From Nocardioides luteus (GTDB taxonomy: Bacteria > Actinomycetota > Actinomycetes > Propionibacteriales > Nocardioidaceae), in assembly GCF_015752315.1 (NCBI RefSeq), contig NZ_JADOVJ010000001.1, positions 3,216,501 to 3,280,500 on the forward strand: a stretch of DNA of 64,000 nucleotides, written 5' to 3'. The notes beneath the pieces are model-generated. The model did not search any database, was not told where the DNA came from, and was given only the letters and a program-made list of their open reading frames with translations. The translations under genes and the position numbers were made by a program. Below, in pieces: positions 15,865 through 25,341 of the stretch; the stretch's first letter is position 1, and the number at the start of each line of letters is the position of its first letter.

Positions 15865-17993
15865 CGGTCCGGGAGATCGACGCGGATGAACTTCGGCCGG
15901 TACAGGAGCGGGTTGCGCAGCACCGCTCCGAAGTCGGTGCTGTTGCGGCTGTAGGACACGATCACCGAGTCCGGCTCCTCGAGGATGTCGGGGTGGGCCA
16001 GCGGCATGTAGCGCAGCTCGCCACGTGCGACCCCGGAGGGCAGGGTGCCGACCGGGGGCTGTGCCCGGAACGGTCCCGTCGGTGACGACGAGGTCCAGAA
16101 GACCAGGTCGTCGCCCAGGAACTCGCCGCTCTTGCTGAACGCATACCAGCGCCCGCTGCGCTCGAAGACGCTCAGCGTCTGGGAGACGCCGTCGGCTGCA
16201 GGGATCAGCTCGCTCGCGGCGCCCGGCCGGCGGCCCCAGCGGGCGCCGTCCCAGTAGGTCCAGCGATCCGGCTCCGCGACGTGGTCAGGCTCGACCCGGG
16301 CGACGTGGAGCGAGAAGCCGGTGCCGAGCTCCGGGTCGGGCTCGCGGGCGGTGCCGTAGAGGTAGAGCCACTCCCCCGACACCGCCGCCGCGGCTCCCCA
16401 CATCGGCCGGCGGGTGTCGGCGTCGTCGGCACCGACGTCGGTCACGGCGATCAGCTGCGGCACTCCCCCGTCCGGGACGACGAACTGGGCGATCGCCGGG
16501 CCGAGCGCCTCGAACCCGAACACGTCCTTCGAGGTCGTACGCACCCGCTGAGCGGCCACCACGACCAGGGCATAGCCGGGCTTGTCGAGCGTGGTCACCG
16601 ACATCGGCCAGTAGCCCACGCCGTCGTCGCGGTCGGGGATGATGGCGCCGCCGGACTCCGGCAGGACGACGCGCAGGCAATCAGGCTCGACGAGCAGCAT
16701 CGAGTTGCGTACGAAACCGGCCCCGGGGAGCTTCTTGTCACGCAAGGTGTCGCCGAACATCCAGATGCTCCGCCCGTCGGCCAGGGTCGCGCTGACCCCG
16801 ACGTCACCGCCCTGCAGGGCCGGCTCGGCGCGCAGCCTGGTGATCCGGTTGAGGTCGTCGACGTCCTCGACCGGCCCCGACGGTACGCACTGGGTCGTCG
16901 AGGCGAGGCTGGCCAGCGGTCGCGGCACGGTCTCCGCGTGCAGTGCGGTGGTCAGCGCGGTCGCGGTCACCGTCAGGCAGGTGGCCGAGACCAGGACCAC
17001 GCCGAGGGTCCTCCGCCACCCGCTGACCGAGACGGGATGGCCCTCGGGCTCGACGAGGCCTCGGACCAGCCACCGGCTGGCGACGAGCACGACCAGCCCG
17101 AGGAGCGCCGAACCCACGATGGTCACCACCGGTTGGGCGATGCCGGTCGGAGCCTCGACCGCCCACAGCAGCGACTCGGCAGCCCCGGCGATCGTCCATC
17201 GGGAGCTGGTCGCCCACGGCTCGGCGAGCAGCAGACGGTCGCCGGCGACGACGAGGGGCACCGGGCCGGCGACGATCACCGCGGCCGCGAACAGCAGACC
17301 CGGCAACCTGCCGATGACCTCGCAGGCGAAGGTCAACGCCCCCGCGGCGATCACCGTCGCCGCGAGCACCGATGCGACCAGCAGCCGCTCCCCTGCCGGT
17401 GCCGGCGCGGCGAGCAGCCAGCCCCAGACGCCCGCTCCCACGGCCAGCGCGGCGAGCGCGGTCAGGCGTGCCAGGAGCCGACGCAGCGTACGTGCCAGCG
17501 GTCCCCACACAAGCGAGACGACACACACCAGCAGGAAGCCGGCCAGCGCGCTCACGAACGTGATCCCGGTCCACGACCGCTCCTCGTGCCGGTCCTCAGC
17601 CGGGACGAGCGCGACGGTCCTGCCGCGCGTCTTCTCGATCCGCGTGACCTCGACGTGGATCGCGCGGGCGAGCTCGGGCCGGTGCGCGGCCGCGACCCGC
17701 AGGTCGTCGCGCGTCCCGGACAGATCGAGGTGGACCGCCGCGACCACGTCACCGCTCTCCAGCAGCTCCGCCGCCTCGGCCGGGTCGTCGACCGCGCCGG
17801 CCGTGAACGGGCGCCCGGGCACCGCGTTCACCTGCTTCACGAGCGGCGCGGTCACGACGTCGGGACCGACCAGCACCACCGGCGCCTCGTGCAGCTCACC
17901 GGAGTCGGTACGCAGCCCGGTGACGATCCACCCCAGGGCGATCAGCACCAGGACGGCACAGAGCACGACCTCACGACGACTCCCCGGCCGCAC
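15861..17993 (-). CDS. Membrane protein with YhgE/ABC-2-like N-terminus and DUF4185-like propeller domain
   Basis: A 710-residue two-part protein. The first 350 residues have an N-terminal membrane anchor, an extracytoplasmic loop (about 30-140) and five or six more membrane segments (for example TFVSALAGFLLVCVVSLVW). This resembles the YhgE/ABC-2-type permease layout (DUF3533-like). After a last segment near 345 the protein leaves the membrane. The remaining 340 residues contain repeated Trp/Gly-rich strands (SIWMFGDTLRDKK, YWPMSVTTLDK, PMWGAAAAVSGEWLYLYGTA) that look like a DUF4185-type beta-propeller, probably outside the cell. The start is GTG 17993 with GGAGG upstream. Function unknown; domain names rest on pattern recognition. 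Confidence 0.72.
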   Translation of the reverse strand: MRPGSRREVVLCAVLVLIALGWIVTGLRTDSGELHEAPVVLVGPDVVTAPLVKQVNAVPGRPFTAGAVDDPAEAAELLESGDVVAAVHLDLSGTRDDLRVAAAHRPELARAIHVEVTRIEKTRGRTVALVPAEDRHEERSWTGITFVSALAGFLLVCVVSLVWGPLARTLRRLLARLTALAALAVGAGVWGWLLAAPAPAGERLLVASVLAATVIAAGALTFACEVIGRLPGLLFAAAVIVAGPVPLVVAGDRLLLAEPWATSSRWTIAGAAESLLWAVEAPTGIAQPVVTIVGSALLGLVVLVASRWLVRGLVEPEGHPVSVSGWRRTLGVVLVSATCLTVTATALTTALHAETVPRPLASLASTTQCVPSGPVEDVDDLNRITRLRAEPALQGGDVGVSATLADGRSIWMFGDTLRDKKLPGAGFVRNSMLLVEPDCLRVVLPESGGAIIPDRDDGVGYWPMSVTTLDKPGYALVVVAAQRVRTTSKDVFGFEALGPAIAQFVVPDGGVPQLIAVTDVGADDADTRRPMWGAAAAVSGEWLYLYGTAREPDPELGTGFSLHVARVEPDHVAEPDRWTYWDGARWGRRPGAASELIPAADGVSQTLSVFERSGRWYAFSKSGEFLGDDLVFWTSSSPTGPFRAQPPVGTLPSGVARGELRYMPLAHPDILEEPDSVIVSYSRNSTDFGAVLRNPLLYRPKFIRVDLPDR

Positions 17994-18078
17994 CGCTCAC
18001 CGCCCTCCTCGGTCACCGCACAGCGCGGCGCTCATCGAGGGTCATGTAAGCAGTGCGACCGGGTCGCCCGCCACCGGC

Positions 18079-21000
18079 CTAGTTCGGAGTGGCGCGCCAG
18101 CGCTGCGAGCCGGCCGCGGAGTCGGTCTGCTGGATCACCAGTCCGTCGGCACGGGCCACGAGACTGAGACCGCTGTGCTTGGCGGAGATCTTCAGGGCAG
18201 CGCCGTCGGCCGCGATCACCCAGCGCTGGTTGGCCGTGCCGGTGCAGGTGTACTCCACGACCGGGTCACCGCTCGTCCTCGAGCTGTAGGCGACGTCGGC
18301 GCACAGCCCGGTGCCGGCGTTCTTCAGCTGGTAGCTGCCGTCGTCCTCGTTCCGGGTGACCACCCACTTCTGCGACGCCGCCGCCCCGACCGCCGACGTG
18401 GTCAGCTGGCCGTCGCTGGTCCCGGTCGCCGCGTCGAGCGCGAGCCCGGAGGCGGCGTTGCCGAGCGAGTACTGGCCGTCCGCCAGCGCCGGCGGGACGA
18501 CCTCCTCGTCACCGACCGTCATCGCGAACACGTGCACCGCCGCGTTGGCGGGCAGCGTGACGGCCGCGATCTCCTTGGCGGGGTCGGTGCGCAGGGTCTT
18601 GGTGAACAGCCGGTAGGAGACGGTCGGGTAGGCCGGACCGCTCGGGGTGTTCTTCCCCAGGGTGGTGACGGCCACCTTGGCGCCGTAGCTGTCGGTCGCC
18701 GCGCAGCACCAGTTGGGGAAGCCGAGCGTCCCCGTGGACGAGGTGCCGTCGGCGTAGTGGACCGTTGCCTTCCCGGCTGCCGACAGGCTGGTGCCGGTCC
18801 CGAGGAACGCCAGCGCGTTGCCCCGTCCGCCGATCCTGATGGTCTCGCCGCCGGAGGCCACGTTGTCCTTCGTGCCCGGCACGGAGTCCGGCCAGGTGAA
18901 GTCGAAGCCGTTCGCACTCACCCTCGCTCCGGGGGTGACGCCCTTCTCGGCGAGCTTGCCGGCGAGGAAGCTGCTGCCCCCGCCGTCGATGTCGCCCGGG
19001 GCCGGGTCCTCGGCCCTGGTGACACCCACGTTGTCGAACGCCGAGGCCAGGTCCGGGTGAGCGACGGTGGTGGTGGCCGAGTCGGTCACCGCGTACGTCC
19101 GGTCGTGGGTCACGTACGTCGCGTTCACGTCGATCCGGACGCGCCCGGGTTCGGCGTCGGCCGGCGGAGTGACGCCGAAGGTCGCGGTGCGGGAGGCACC
19201 CGGGGCGAGACCCCCGGAGACCTCAGCGGCCGGGCGTACGTCCCAGCCCTCGGGTGCGGTGGCCGTGATCGACTCGAGCTGCACGCGGGAGCCGGTGTCG
19301 TTGGTGAAGGTGGCGCTGACCTCAGCCTCCTCACCGGCGACCGCGATCGCGGAGGTGGTGGCATCCAGGCTCACATTGCGGTCGCCCGGGTGGCCGCCGC
19401 CGACGGCCGAGGAGCCGTTGAGCGAGACCACGGCCGCCGCGGACGTGGACAGCTTCCCCGTCTTCACCGACGTGATGCCCGTCGCGGCATCGTGGAACCA
19501 TCCGGTCGCGGCGCCCTCCAGCTCAGCGGCGGAGCCCCGCTGCGGCAGCTCCTCGCCGCCCAGCTCCACGCTGCCCGGCTCGGCATCGGCATGCACCGCG
19601 AGGCCGTACTCGCGCGAGGCCGGCTTGCCGGCGTAGGAGCCGTCGACCTTCCCCAGCCGCACCACGACGCGGCCGCGGCCCTCCTCGGGGGCGTCCACCT
19701 CGAACTTCTGGGTGGCGGACTCGCCCGAGGCGTGCGCCTGGCTGCGACCGTCGTCCTCGTAGTTCACGAACGACGAGGACCCCTGCGGGTAGATGTCCAG
19801 GTCGAGGCGGCCCGACTTCTTGCCCTGCTGCCAGTCGAGCGTGCCCTCGGGGAACTGCGGCACGACCGCCCCGGCGCGTACGAACAGCGGCAGGGTGTCC
19901 AGCGGGGCCTTGTAGCCGTCGATCGTGGTCGGCCCCTGGTGGACCCGGCCGCTCCAGTAGTCGACCCAGGTGCCTTCGGGCAGGTAGATCCCGTCGCGGG
20001 TCGTGGCGTCCTCGTAGACCGGGGCGACCAGGAAGTCGTCACCGGCGAGGAACTCGTACTTCACGTCGTCGCCCCAGGTCTTCGGGTCCTCGGGGTAGTT
20101 CAGGTAGAGCGGCTTGACCGCACCGACGCCGTTGCGGTGGGCGCGCATCGTGTGCGTGTAGAAGTAGGGCAGCAACCGCTCGTGCAGGCTCAGATACTTC
20201 CGGTTGATCGAGGTGTACGGCTCGCCGTAGCGCCACGGCTGCTTGTCGGAGGCCGCCCACCCGCTCATCAGGTAGGTCATCGGCAGGAACATCTTCCACT
20301 GCATGTCCCGGACGTACGTCTCGGCGCTGCCGCCGAAGATGCCGTCGACGTCGCCGGTGGCGAGGTGCTGGCCGGACATGGTGGAACCGGCGTACGTCGG
20401 GATCTGCCAGCGGATGTAGTCCCAGCTCCCGGACTGGTCGCCGCTCCACACCGCGGCGCAGCGCTGGGTGCCGGCCCAGCCTTCGACGGTGAGGACGGTC
20501 GAGCGGTCGGTGCTGTTGGTCTCGATGCCGTCGCGGGCCTGCTCGCAGGCGTCGAGCGCGAAGCGGTAGCCCGGACCGACCCAGGCGACGTCGGTCTTGC
20601 GGACGCGTACGCCGGCCTGGACCTCGCTCTCCTGCTCGGTGAGGTCGTCCTCGGTCCACAGGCCGAGCTCGGCGCCGTGATCGTTGAGCATGTCGCCGGT
20701 CTCGGCCAGGTCCTCGTAGCCACAGCCGTAGCCGTCGTTGACCAGCATCCAGCCCAGCGGCAGGTCGTGCTCGGCGTAGCCCTCGGCGATCGCGGTGGAG
20801 TCGCGCAGGGTCTCGCGCTCGCCACGGTTGGCGTTGTGGAGGTAGCAGTCGGCGTCGCCGACCTCGAGGGCGTACATCGGGACAGCGACCGGCCGGCCGG
20901 TCAGCTCGGTGTAGGAGTCGATGACGCGCTCGGCGTCACCGACGAAGTAATAGGCGTCGAAGCGCTGCTCGTCGTGGGTCGTCGTGGTCGGCGCGCCGAA

Positions 21001-21687
21001 GTCGTAGCTGCCGGGAGCGAAGGTGTTGCGCAGCACGCCGTAGCCGCGGGAGGAGACGTAGAACGGCACCGCGTTGGGGTTGCCGCCGTCGTTCCAGTTG
21101 AAGTCGCGCGAGATCTTGATCGTCTCGCCGCGGTGGCTGAACCGGCCGTTCTGCATCCCGCCGCCGAAGAATTGCTCCTCGGCACCGCGCTCCAGGTGCT
21201 GCGCCGTGCCGTTGTCGTCCCAGGTCAGTGGCGAGGACTCCGCCATCAGCACGCGTCCGCTCGGGTCGGTGAGACGCAGCGTGATCGGCCGCTTCGTCAC
21301 GGTCAGCACGGCCTCGCCGGTGCTGATGACGTACGCCGCGTCGGTCTCCTTCACCTGCGACCGCCCGCCGGGGTAGTCGCGCTTGACGACGATGTCGGCG
21401 TCCGGAGCACCGGGGTCGGTGGGGTCCTCGTTGGCCGGGTCGTCGAACTCGCCGTTCGGGGCCAGGCGTACGCGCACCATGTCGGCGTCCTCGAAGGTCA
21501 CGCGCAGTGCGGCCTCTCCGGAGGCGAAGGTGTAGCTGTCGCCGTCGTGCTCGAAGCCGGTGACGTCGCCGAGCTCGTTCGTCGCCTCGGCCGCCACCGA
21601 GCTCACCGGGCTGAGTGCGACCAGGCCTGCGGCCAACGCGACGCCCGTGACCAGAAACCGTCTGAATGATTGATTGAACATGATCAC
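18079..21687 (-). CDS. Secreted glycoside hydrolase family 31, alpha-N-acetylgalactosaminidase-like, with NEW3 and ricin-type lectin domains
   Basis: A 1,202-residue exported hydrolase. Residues 1-33 form a signal peptide (RRFLVTGVALAAGLVALSP). The GH31 catalytic part covers about 40-700; RKTDVAW places the nucleophile at Asp366 by comparison with the KTDFG motif of YicI, and VWSGDQSG places the acid/base at Asp417. The stretch GDVDGIFGGS (445-454) resembles what I recall of the GH31 alpha-GalNAcase group (Nag31-type). A NEW3-like domain (about 780-860), a galactose-binding-like domain (880-1030) and a C-terminal ricin-B lectin with QKW/QRW repeats follow. GTG 21687 is favoured because AGGG lies six bases upstream. 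It ends the predicted O-glycan operon and should remove terminal alpha-linked GalNAc outside the cell. An alpha-galactosidase or other alpha-hexosidase activity is possible. Confidence 0.85.
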   Translation of the reverse strand: MIMFNQSFRRFLVTGVALAAGLVALSPVSSVAAEATNELGDVTGFEHDGDSYTFASGEAALRVTFEDADMVRVRLAPNGEFDDPANEDPTDPGAPDADIVVKRDYPGGRSQVKETDAAYVISTGEAVLTVTKRPITLRLTDPSGRVLMAESSPLTWDDNGTAQHLERGAEEQFFGGGMQNGRFSHRGETIKISRDFNWNDGGNPNAVPFYVSSRGYGVLRNTFAPGSYDFGAPTTTTHDEQRFDAYYFVGDAERVIDSYTELTGRPVAVPMYALEVGDADCYLHNANRGERETLRDSTAIAEGYAEHDLPLGWMLVNDGYGCGYEDLAETGDMLNDHGAELGLWTEDDLTEQESEVQAGVRVRKTDVAWVGPGYRFALDACEQARDGIETNSTDRSTVLTVEGWAGTQRCAAVWSGDQSGSWDYIRWQIPTYAGSTMSGQHLATGDVDGIFGGSAETYVRDMQWKMFLPMTYLMSGWAASDKQPWRYGEPYTSINRKYLSLHERLLPYFYTHTMRAHRNGVGAVKPLYLNYPEDPKTWGDDVKYEFLAGDDFLVAPVYEDATTRDGIYLPEGTWVDYWSGRVHQGPTTIDGYKAPLDTLPLFVRAGAVVPQFPEGTLDWQQGKKSGRLDLDIYPQGSSSFVNYEDDGRSQAHASGESATQKFEVDAPEEGRGRVVVRLGKVDGSYAGKPASREYGLAVHADAEPGSVELGGEELPQRGSAAELEGAATGWFHDAATGITSVKTGKLSTSAAAVVSLNGSSAVGGGHPGDRNVSLDATTSAIAVAGEEAEVSATFTNDTGSRVQLESITATAPEGWDVRPAAEVSGGLAPGASRTATFGVTPPADAEPGRVRIDVNATYVTHDRTYAVTDSATTTVAHPDLASAFDNVGVTRAEDPAPGDIDGGGSSFLAGKLAEKGVTPGARVSANGFDFTWPDSVPGTKDNVASGGETIRIGGRGNALAFLGTGTSLSAAGKATVHYADGTSSTGTLGFPNWCCAATDSYGAKVAVTTLGKNTPSGPAYPTVSYRLFTKTLRTDPAKEIAAVTLPANAAVHVFAMTVGDEEVVPPALADGQYSLGNAASGLALDAATGTSDGQLTTSAVGAAASQKWVVTRNEDDGSYQLKNAGTGLCADVAYSSRTSGDPVVEYTCTGTANQRWVIAADGAALKISAKHSGLSLVARADGLVIQQTDSAAGSQRWRATPN

Positions 21688-21741
21688 ATCACGCCCTAAT
21701 TAGTCAGAATCAATCGAAGCCGAGGGCGAGCGTAGCGTGGG

Positions 21742-22593
21742 TCACACGGCGCGGTCCACCCTCGGTCCACCGATCAGGGCGAGCAGGCGCGCGGCCTCGC
21801 CGGCGACCGCGTCACGGCCGGCGCCGAGGTACTTGCGGGGGTCGACCTTCGTCTCGTCCGTCAGCGCCGCGCGCACGGCTCGGGTGAACGTCGCGTTGAG
21901 GTGGGTCGCGATGTTGACCTTGGTCATCCCCGCGGCGATCGCCGCGACGATGCCCTCGTCGGGAACCCCGGAGGAGCCGTGGAGGACGAGCGGCACGTCG
22001 ACGGCATCGGCGAGCCGGGCGATGAGCTCGTTGTCGAGCGAGGCCGTACGCGTCGTCATCGCGTGCGAGGAGCCGACCGCGACGGCGAGCGCGTCGACCC
22101 CGGTGGCCTCCACGTACGCCGCGGCCTCGTCCGGCCGGGTGCGGACCCCGGGTGCGTGCACGCCGTCCTTGCCGCCCACCTCGCCGAGCTCGGACTCGAT
22201 GGAGGCGCCGCGCTCGTGGCACCAGGCCGCGACCTTGGCCGTGGCGGCCACGTTCGAGTCGTAGTCGAGCTTGGAGGCGTCGAACATCACCGAGGGACAG
22301 CCCAGCTCGACGGCCTCCTCGACGAGCTCGACGCGGGTCGCATGGTCGAGATGCACGCACACCGGCACCGTGGCCCGCTCGGCGATCGCGAGGGTCGCCC
22401 CCAGCAGCGGCCCGAGAGCACCACGGTAGTCGGCGGTGTTCTCGGAGATCTGCAGGACGACCGGGCGGCCGGCCTGCTCGGCGCCGGCCACGATCGCCTC
22501 GGCCAGCTCGAGCTGGATGACGTTCATCGCGCCCAGCCCGCGTCCGGTCCCGCGGGCGTTGTCGAGCAGCAGCGACATCGGTACCAGCGGCAT
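21742..22593 (-). CDS. gatY: Class II tagatose/fructose-1,6-bisphosphate aldolase
   Basis: A 283-residue zinc-dependent aldolase. The motif VCVHLDHA (Asp83 as catalytic acid, His84 as zinc ligand), ESELGEVGG, SSHAMTT (His177) and VLHGSSG (His205) are the class II signature in the right order. The short length and sequence style fit the GatY/KbaY branch, which splits tagatose-1,6-bisphosphate to dihydroxyacetone phosphate and glyceraldehyde-3-phosphate. ATG 22593 follows AAGGAG at seven bases and starts one base after the stop of the PfkB kinase gene. With that kinase and the AgaS-like enzyme it would finish GalNAc catabolism. Fructose-bisphosphate as substrate cannot be excluded. Confidence 0.87.
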   Translation of the reverse strand: MPLVPMSLLLDNARGTGRGLGAMNVIQLELAEAIVAGAEQAGRPVVLQISENTADYRGALGPLLGATLAIAERATVPVCVHLDHATRVELVEEAVELGCPSVMFDASKLDYDSNVAATAKVAAWCHERGASIESELGEVGGKDGVHAPGVRTRPDEAAAYVEATGVDALAVAVGSSHAMTTRTASLDNELIARLADAVDVPLVLHGSSGVPDEGIVAAIAAGMTKVNIATHLNATFTRAVRAALTDETKVDPRKYLGAGRDAVAGEAARLLALIGGPRVDRAV

Positions 22594-22594
22594 G

Positions 22595-23506
22595 TCAGGG
22601 CTCCTTGTGGTCGATCCGTGCGACGCTGAGGCTTGCCAGGACCGAGGCGTACGTCTCGGTGTCGATCTCGCCGGCGACCGGCGTGGCCACCGCGGCGGCG
22701 CCCAGCGCGGCGGCATCGCGGAGGATCTCCGGCCACGGCCTGCCGTGGGCGAGGCCGCGGGCGATCCCCGCGGCGGTGGCGTCGCCGGCACCGGTCGGAT
22801 TTCCGGCGATCCCGGCAGGCGGGCTCACCTCCCAGCAGACGCCGTCGGCGCATGCGATCAGCCCGAGGCGTCCCCGGGTCAGCACGATCGGTCCGCCGTG
22901 TCGGGTGGCGAGCTCGGTGACCGCTGCGACCGGGTCCTCGGGGGCGTGCCAGAGAAGGCGTGCGGCCTCGTCCTCGTTGGGCGTCAGCACGGCGCCGGTC
23001 CCGACCGCGGCCGCGAGGGCGGCGTCGTCGAGATCGAGGAGGACCGGGACCCCGGCGGCAGCGGCGAGGCGTGCGATCCGTGCCGGCAGGTCGACGGGCA
23101 CGCCGGGGGCCAGGCTGCCGGAGACGGTGAGAGCCGTCGCGTCCACGACCCAGTCCCCAAGGAGGTCGAGCATCCGCAGGTCTGCGCCGGGCGCGGCCTG
23201 CCGGCCCGGCTCCCACAGCGAGGTCGTCGACCCGGTGGCGGCGACGACCACGGTGCGGCGTACCTCCTCGAGCTCGGGCAGGAAGGTGGAGGGCAGCTCG
23301 CTCGCCAGGGCTTCGGCGAAGGCATCGTCGGCAAGACCGACGGCATGCGTCGGCTCGCCCAGCTGGTGCAGCACCCGGGCGACGTTGACGCCCTTGCCGC
23401 CGAGGCGGCTGGTGACCTCGGCGACCCGGTGGACCTCGCCGACGGTCAGCCGGGGCAGCCGGTAGGTCACGTCGATCGCCGGGTTGAGCGTGACCGTGAG
23501 GATCAT
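22595..23506 (-). CDS. PfkB-family hexose-phosphate kinase (tagatose-6-phosphate or 1-phosphofructokinase)
   Basis: A 303-residue PfkB-type sugar kinase. It begins with the FruK/LacC-type N-terminus MILTVTLNPAIDVTY, has the sugar-binding GGKGVNVARVLHQLG (36-50), and the ATP/catalytic motif NPTGAGDATAAG with Asp242 as the base. In this operon the expected reaction is ATP-dependent phosphorylation of tagatose-6-phosphate at C1, feeding the aldolase encoded next. The family also includes 1-phosphofructokinases, which are very similar. ATG 23506 overlaps the stop of the ROK gene by four bases (ATGA), so translation is coupled. Confidence 0.87.
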   Translation of the reverse strand: MILTVTLNPAIDVTYRLPRLTVGEVHRVAEVTSRLGGKGVNVARVLHQLGEPTHAVGLADDAFAEALASELPSTFLPELEEVRRTVVVAATGSTTSLWEPGRQAAPGADLRMLDLLGDWVVDATALTVSGSLAPGVPVDLPARIARLAAAAGVPVLLDLDDAALAAAVGTGAVLTPNEDEAARLLWHAPEDPVAAVTELATRHGGPIVLTRGRLGLIACADGVCWEVSPPAGIAGNPTGAGDATAAGIARGLAHGRPWPEILRDAAALGAAAVATPVAGEIDTETYASVLASLSVARIDHKEP

Positions 23507-24414
23507 GGGTTCGTCCTCACCGCGGCCAGGGCCAGCCGGGCGGCACCGACCAGACCGGCTCGGCCGCCGAGGGCGGAGAGGCGTACGGGCGGGACCGCCG
23601 TGACGCCGGCCCGCTCGCGCATCCGGGCCTGCAGCGGGTCGAGCAGGGCTCTCCTGGCCTCGGCGACGCCGCCGCCCAGGATGATCTCGCCGGGCGCGAG
23701 CAGGGCACCGACCGCGAGGAACCCGTCCGCGAGCGCGGTGATCGCCGCGGACCAGACCTCGGCGGCGAGGCGGTCGTACTCCGCCCGCGCGACCAGCTCG
23801 GCCACGCCGGAGACCCTGATGTCGCCGCCCAGCGACGCATACCTCTCCAGCATCGCGCGCGCACCCACGTACGCCTCCACGCAGCCGCGCAGCCCACAGC
23901 CGCACCGCGGCCCAGCCGGGTCGACCACCAGGTGGCCGATCTCGCCGGCCTGCCCGGAGACCCCGAGGATCGCCCTCCCCCCGACGTACGTCACCGCAGC
24001 AACACCCGTCCCGAGCACGGCCACGAACGCGGAGGCCGGCGAGCCGGCGTCCTCCCAGATCGCACCCGCGGCAGCGGCCGTGTCGTGCACGACCGTGACC
24101 GGAAGACCCAGGCGCTCGGCGAGCGGGGCCGCCACGAGGGTGTCGACGAGACCGAGGTTGACCGCCCTGCGGGAGATACCGGCCTCGGCGTCGACGAGAC
24201 CGGGGAAGGCGACCCCGACGCCGGCCACCTCCGCGCGAGCCGCGGGACTCAGGCCGGCGAGGAGCCCTTCACCCATCCGCGCGATGTCGTCGAGCACCGC
24301 CGGACCGGTCCGGGTGGCCACCCGCGACTCGGCGATCACCACGTCTGCGGCGCCGACCACCGCTCCGCGCACCGAGGTGCCGCCGACGTCGAAGGCCAGG
24401 GCGAGCGCCGGCAT
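23503..24414 (-). CDS. ROK-family sugar kinase (candidate N-acetylgalactosamine kinase)
   Basis: A 303-residue ROK protein. The N-terminus has the phosphate-binding DVGGTSVRGAVV, a second ATP motif appears at VAVLGTGVAAVTYVGG, and the ROK zinc-binding signature HLVVDPAGPRCGCGLRGC is intact (CxCGxxGC). There is no N-terminal helix-turn-helix, so it is a kinase rather than a ROK repressor. In the operon it fits phosphorylation of imported GalNAc to GalNAc-6-phosphate. GTG 24417 is an alternative start; I use ATG 24414, which overlaps the upstream stop by one base (TGATG). Substrate choice is inferred from neighbours; glucose or GlcNAc kinase activity is possible. Confidence 0.85.
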   Translation of the reverse strand: MPALALAFDVGGTSVRGAVVGAADVVIAESRVATRTGPAVLDDIARMGEGLLAGLSPAARAEVAGVGVAFPGLVDAEAGISRRAVNLGLVDTLVAAPLAERLGLPVTVVHDTAAAAGAIWEDAGSPASAFVAVLGTGVAAVTYVGGRAILGVSGQAGEIGHLVVDPAGPRCGCGLRGCVEAYVGARAMLERYASLGGDIRVSGVAELVARAEYDRLAAEVWSAAITALADGFLAVGALLAPGEIILGGGVAEARRALLDPLQARMRERAGVTAVPPVRLSALGGRAGLVGAARLALAAVRTNP

Positions 24415-25334
24415 CACGCTGGAGGGGCGGCAGTCGGGTCGAGGATGATCGAGCGCGTGAGGTTGCGCGGCGCGTCGGGATCGAGCCCGGCTCGCCGGGC
24501 CCGCTCGACGCAGAGCAGGTGCACGCGCACCAGCTCGGCGAGCGGGTCGACCTCGTCGTGGATCAGGTCGGCGCCGGTGACCGCGACGTCCTCGGCGAAC
24601 CCGGGCACCAGGTCACCGAAGGCCCACACGACCCGGCCGGGTGCGCTGATCGAGAGCGGACCGTGGCGGTACTCCATCATCGGGTAGGACTCGGTCCACA
24701 GCTGCGCGGACTCCCGCAGCTTGAGGGCCGCCTCCTGGGCCACGCCGTTGGTCCAGCCTCGGCCGACGAAGGTGAGCTGGTCGGCGGTCAGCGCCGGGCC
24801 GAACCCGCTGACGCCGGCGTCGATGATCCGCTGGGCCTGCTCGGCGGCCAGGCTCAGGTCGCGGCCGAGGTGCCAGCGCAGCATGGCGAGCGCGGTGGTC
24901 GCGAAGCGGGTCTGGACCACCGACTTCTCGTCCACCTCGGGCATCAGGATCGGCTCCGCCAGCTCGAGCGCCGGGGTGCCGGGCGAGGAGGAGATCACCG
25001 AGGCCGGGATCTTGCCGTTGACGCGGGTGAGCAGGTCGATGACCTCGGTCGTGGTTCCGGACCGGGTGATGGCGAGCAGCCGGTCGTAGCCCCGGTCGAT
25101 CCGGGCCTCGGTCGGCGTCCAGGCGTCGGTGACGCCCTGGCCCTGCTCCTCCCGGAGCGCGGCGTAGGCCTGTGCCATGTAGAGCGAGGTGCCGCAGCCG
25201 ACGACCGCGACCTTCTCCCCCGGCCGCGGCAGGGCGCCGGCGTTGCGTTCGGCGGTGCTCCTGGCGGCCATCCAGTTGGCGGGCTGGGTCGCGATCTCGG
25301 CAGCGAGATGTGTCGTCGGTGCTGGTCCGGTCAT
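24414..25334 (-). CDS. agaS: SIS-domain aldose-ketose isomerase/deaminase, AgaS-like
   Basis: A 306-residue double SIS-domain protein. The first SIS domain carries VAVVGCGTSLYMAQAYAAL and LLAITRSGTTTEVIDLL; the second carries FVGRGWTNGVAQEAALKLRE and the late motif YRHGPLSI. This is the layout of AgaS and of the isomerase half of GlmS. AgaS converts galactosamine-6-phosphate to tagatose-6-phosphate plus ammonia. The start ATG 25334 lies only about 8 bp after a GGATGA element that can serve as -10 box, so the mRNA may be leaderless; TTG 25349 is a weaker alternative. It is the first metabolic gene after the DeoR regulator. Confidence 0.85.
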   Translation of the reverse strand: MTGPAPTTHLAAEIATQPANWMAARSTAERNAGALPRPGEKVAVVGCGTSLYMAQAYAALREEQGQGVTDAWTPTEARIDRGYDRLLAITRSGTTTEVIDLLTRVNGKIPASVISSSPGTPALELAEPILMPEVDEKSVVQTRFATTALAMLRWHLGRDLSLAAEQAQRIIDAGVSGFGPALTADQLTFVGRGWTNGVAQEAALKLRESAQLWTESYPMMEYRHGPLSISAPGRVVWAFGDLVPGFAEDVAVTGADLIHDEVDPLAELVRVHLLCVERARRAGLDPDAPRNLTRSIILDPTAAPPA

Positions 25335-25341
25335 GGCTGAA

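Noticed and set aside
16639..21669. A 1,676-codon open frame on the plus strand, antisense to the propeller protein and GH31 genes
   Set aside because: Its product is low-complexity Arg/Ala/Gly/Asp-rich sequence without domains. It mirrors two well-supported genes and is an expected artefact of high-GC codon use.
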